Below are positions 62,363-64,000 of a DNA stretch of 64,000 nucleotides, in pieces. Position numbers and translations under genes: made by a program. The stretch is taken from assembly GCA_050181835.1 (NCBI GenBank), contig JBFXCU010000001.1:537214-601213 (forward strand). The letters are read 5' to 3'. Origin of the DNA: CAILZL01 sp050181835. Its GTDB lineage: Bacteria > Pseudomonadota > Gammaproteobacteria > Steroidobacterales > Steroidobacteraceae. Each line of letters opens with the position of its first letter. Positions within the stretch are counted from its first letter, which is position 1. The notes below the pieces were generated by a model that searched no databases, was not told where the DNA came from, and saw nothing but the letters and a program-made list of their open reading frames with translations.

Positions 62363-63427
62363 ATGCCCGAGTTCAACGTTGATCCTGAGCAGAGGCGCAA
62401 TGAACTAGGCGAGTTGCAGCAGCGCGCCTCTGAACTGCTGAGCGCTTTGGGTGAAATGCGCAGCATACAAATAGGCGCTACACCAAAAGATGCAGTCTAT
62501 TGCGAAGATAAACTGACATTATACCGTTACCGCGCACTGCCCGATGTGTCGCGCTCAGGCCCGGCAGTGTTGATCTGCTATGCGTTAGTTAATCGCCCTT
62601 ACATGATGGACTTGCAGCCAGATCGCTCATTGATTCGCGGCCTGTTGCAGCAGGGCATTGATGTGTTTCTGATTGACTGGGGATATCCAGATGGCGCGGA
62701 TCGCTATCTGGAGCTTGATGACTATGTGAATCGTTATTTGCCGCACTGTGCGGACACCGTGTGCGAGCTGCGCGGCGAGAATAAGATCAACTTGCTGGGC
62801 GTGTGTCAGGGGGGCGTCCTGAGCCTGTGCTTCACGGCGCTGCACCCCACGCGAGTAAAGAGCTTGATCACCATGGTGACGCCGGTAGACTTTCAAACAC
62901 CGGATGATCTGTTATCGAAATGGGTGCAACAGTTGGACGTGAAAGCATTGGTGGCGGCGTCCGGCAATGTCGCTGGCGATTTTATCAACGCTGCCTTTGT
63001 CAGCATGATGCCGTTTCGCTTGCTGAGCCAGAAATATACCGCACTACTGGATATTGCTAAAGACAAACCCAAGCTCGAGAATTTTCTGCGCATGGAAAAA
63101 TGGATATTCGATAGCCCCGATCAACCCGGTGCCATGTTTACGCAATTTGTCAGCTGCTTGTATCAACAGAATCAGTTAATTAAGGGCAAGCTGGTGATAG
63201 GTGGTCGCACAGTCAATCTTAAATCCATCAAGCGGCCTGTGTTCAATGTGTACGCAGCCCATGATCATTTGGTACCACCCGCCGCATCACACTGCTTAAA
63301 AAAGTTTATACCTGCAAAAAATTATAGCGAGCTGGTTTTTGATGGCGGCCATATCGGTATATATGTCAGCAGTACTGCACAGCAGCAGATCCCGGCTGCA
63401 TTGTCGCAGTGGCTACACAAGGTGTAG
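62363..63427 (+). CDS. phaC: Class III poly(3-hydroxyalkanoate) synthase subunit PhaC
   Basis: 354 residues, the length of class III PhaC. It polymerises (R)-3-hydroxyacyl-CoA. The lipase-like box is GVCQGG with nucleophile Cys148; Asp and His lie in AAHDHLVPP and DGGHIGIYVS. MMDLQPDRSLIRGLLQQGID and VFLIDWGYPD are typical. Operon with phaE; no phaA, phaB or phasin genes are in the window. What follows its stop codon appears to be a cassette boundary. Confidence 0.95.
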   Translation: MPEFNVDPEQRRNELGELQQRASELLSALGEMRSIQIGATPKDAVYCEDKLTLYRYRALPDVSRSGPAVLICYALVNRPYMMDLQPDRSLIRGLLQQGIDVFLIDWGYPDGADRYLELDDYVNRYLPHCADTVCELRGENKINLLGVCQGGVLSLCFTALHPTRVKSLITMVTPVDFQTPDDLLSKWVQQLDVKALVAASGNVAGDFINAAFVSMMPFRLLSQKYTALLDIAKDKPKLENFLRMEKWIFDSPDQPGAMFTQFVSCLYQQNQLIKGKLVIGGRTVNLKSIKRPVFNVYAAHDHLVPPAASHCLKKFIPAKNYSELVFDGGHIGIYVSSTAQQQIPAALSQWLHKV

Positions 63428-63446
63428 GTGCAAATGCAGCGAACCG

Positions 63447-63518
63447 TCAAAACAAGGATTTTGAAGCGCTTTGGTCTGAAACCGGGACTGAGAGGATATC
63501 AATCCGAAAAATAGTCAT
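63447..63518 (-). pseudogene. Remnant of a VOC (glyoxalase/bleomycin-fold) gene
   Basis: A 23-codon frame, MTIFRIDILSVPVSDQ and seven more residues, with a perfect GGAGG seven bases before its ATG. The sequence is what many VOC-family proteins begin with (RIDxLSxPVSDQxxAKxFY); here it stops at the point where that pattern should continue. The good start signals and the family-like start suggest a gene cut off when this DNA was joined to the phaC region. Confidence 0.5.
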
Positions 63519-63545
63519 TTTTATGCCTCCGGTTTAGTTTAATGA

Positions 63546-63612
63546 GCCCAACGCCAAGCTATGCGTGGCTACCACGTAGTCTGCTACGTCCGCCATGAGC
63601 TTTTTGTTAGGC
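63546..63612 (-). other. Integron attC-like site
   Basis: Read on the minus strand it begins with GCCTAAC (RYYYAAC) and ends with GTTGGGC (GTTRRRY), the outer boxes of attC sites. Inside are imperfect arms AAGCTCATG / CATAGCTT with an unpaired extra base, as attC sites have, and a central perfect stem ACGTAG-loop-CTACGT. Length 67 bp is in range. It begins 6 bases after the stop codon of the DUF5655-like gene, the place that an attC has in a gene cassette. Confidence 0.7.
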
Positions 63613-63618
63613 GGATTT

Positions 63619-64000
63619 TCAAGAGATCGAATGTTCATAGGCTTCTCTCAGGAGGAGCTTTAACGATTCAAGCTCATCTAAGGTGTGCAGTTGGGCAACA
63701 TGCGTCACCCGCTTCCGATCCGACACGACCTTCACAAATAGCTTGTGATCTGCCTTACGTGGCAGATGAATTGCCAGCCGAAGTGCGTTTGACATGATGA
63801 CAGCGTCCGTAAAAATTCGATTGCTACGAAGCAGCACATACCGCTCGCGTGTCACAAACTCTACTGATCCTAGCAGGCTGTTGAAAATCGGACGATCATT
63901 GCTGGCGATGTAATTTCGATCTGCATTTTTCGGCACATTTCGGATTGCATTGCTGTAAGTCCGTGCATTCCGATCAACTCCAGCCGGTCGTTGCTCGTCA
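63619..64000 (-). CDS. DUF5655-like protein, probable cassette gene (5' end beyond window)
   Basis: 127 codons are visible and the frame is open to the right edge, so the start is outside; a GTG at 63936 would be an internal start. SVEFVTRERYVLLRSNRIFT, LRLAIHLPRKADHKLF and HTLDELESLKLLLREAYEHS match the DUF5655 pattern (C-terminal part of predicted transport-associated or nuclease-linked proteins). Function unknown. The attC-like site directly after the stop makes it a likely integron gene cassette. Confidence 0.65.
   Translation of the reverse strand, partial: DEQRPAGVDRNARTYSNAIRNVPKNADRNYIASNDRPIFNSLLGSVEFVTRERYVLLRSNRIFTDAVIMSNALRLAIHLPRKADHKLFVKVVSDRKRVTHVAQLHTLDELESLKLLLREAYEHSIS

Noticed and set aside
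1..64000. CRISPR arrays, insertion sequences, prophage genes, restriction-modification or toxin-antitoxin modules
   Set aside because: No regularly spaced repeats, transposases, integrases, phage structural genes or defence genes were recognised in the window.

Overview
The window looks like the chromosome of a gammaproteobacterium that is probably salt-tolerant, marine or brackish. This is inferred from the gene families only: a full ectoine/hydroxyectoine operon, class III (PhaE/PhaC) polyhydroxyalkanoate synthase, an RND efflux operon, a TonB-dependent receptor, RsuA, DsbC and a Spr-like NlpC/P60 lipoprotein. No rRNA, tRNA, transposase, prophage or CRISPR array was found. Genes are dense, on both strands, and mostly in short operons of two to five.

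Layout. 1-9.4 kb: a PilZ protein cut by the left edge, a DUF502 membrane protein, PBP4 (dacB), a MatB-like acyl-CoA synthetase, a beta-propeller protein, a DUF2165 membrane protein, an amino-acid permease and a thioredoxin-like protein. 9.9-16.7 kb: the glutathione-dependent formaldehyde pair frmA-frmB, a PhoX-like secreted protein, an NlpC/P60 lipoprotein, an M28-fold exported protein that has lost most of its zinc ligands, and dsbC. 16.8-17.3 kb: a hairpin-rich non-coding stretch that ends in a strong intrinsic terminator and may encode a small RNA. 17.4-19.9 kb: OsmC, a CynX-like MFS transporter and a LysR regulator. 20.2-25.6 kb: a divergent MarR (EctR-like) regulator and ectABCD followed by a sodium:solute symporter, with two matching 13-bp palindromes in the shared promoter region. 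25.9-33.4 kb: MarC, RsuA, an RlmG/RsmC-like methyltransferase, glycogen phosphorylase, an NTF2-like lipoprotein, an Ogt-AlkA fusion repair protein and DUF1304. 33.7-40 kb: TetR, TolC, membrane-fusion protein and RND pump behind a perfect palindrome. 40-52 kb: a short-chain fatty acid transporter, a fatty-acid desaturase, two two-component systems, a 1324-residue DUF3683 FAD/Fe-S oxidoreductase, a rhomboid protease and a YbaY-type lipoprotein. 52-61.5 kb: a TonB receptor, a DUF192 protein with an unknown exported protein, glgC, a LEA14-like lipoprotein, glgA, and an AraC-AGT (Ada-like) protein. 61.6-63.4 kb: phaE-phaC.

The last 570 bases differ in kind. Directly after phaC, on the minus strand, lie a 23-codon remnant that resembles the start of a VOC (glyoxalase-fold) protein, a 67-bp element with the layout of an integron attC site, and a DUF5655-like ORF that runs off the window. 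I read this as the end of an integron cassette array or an integrase-less cassette cluster (CALIN).

Several genes share a theme. Carbon storage is represented by glgP, glgC, glgA and phaEC, stress protection by ectoine, OsmC and frmAB, and alkylation repair by two separate O6-alkylguanine transferase domain proteins. The candidate RNA has several GGA motifs and a GacA-box-like palindrome upstream. If it is a Csr/Rsm-type RNA it could connect to glycogen control, but this is a hypothesis only.
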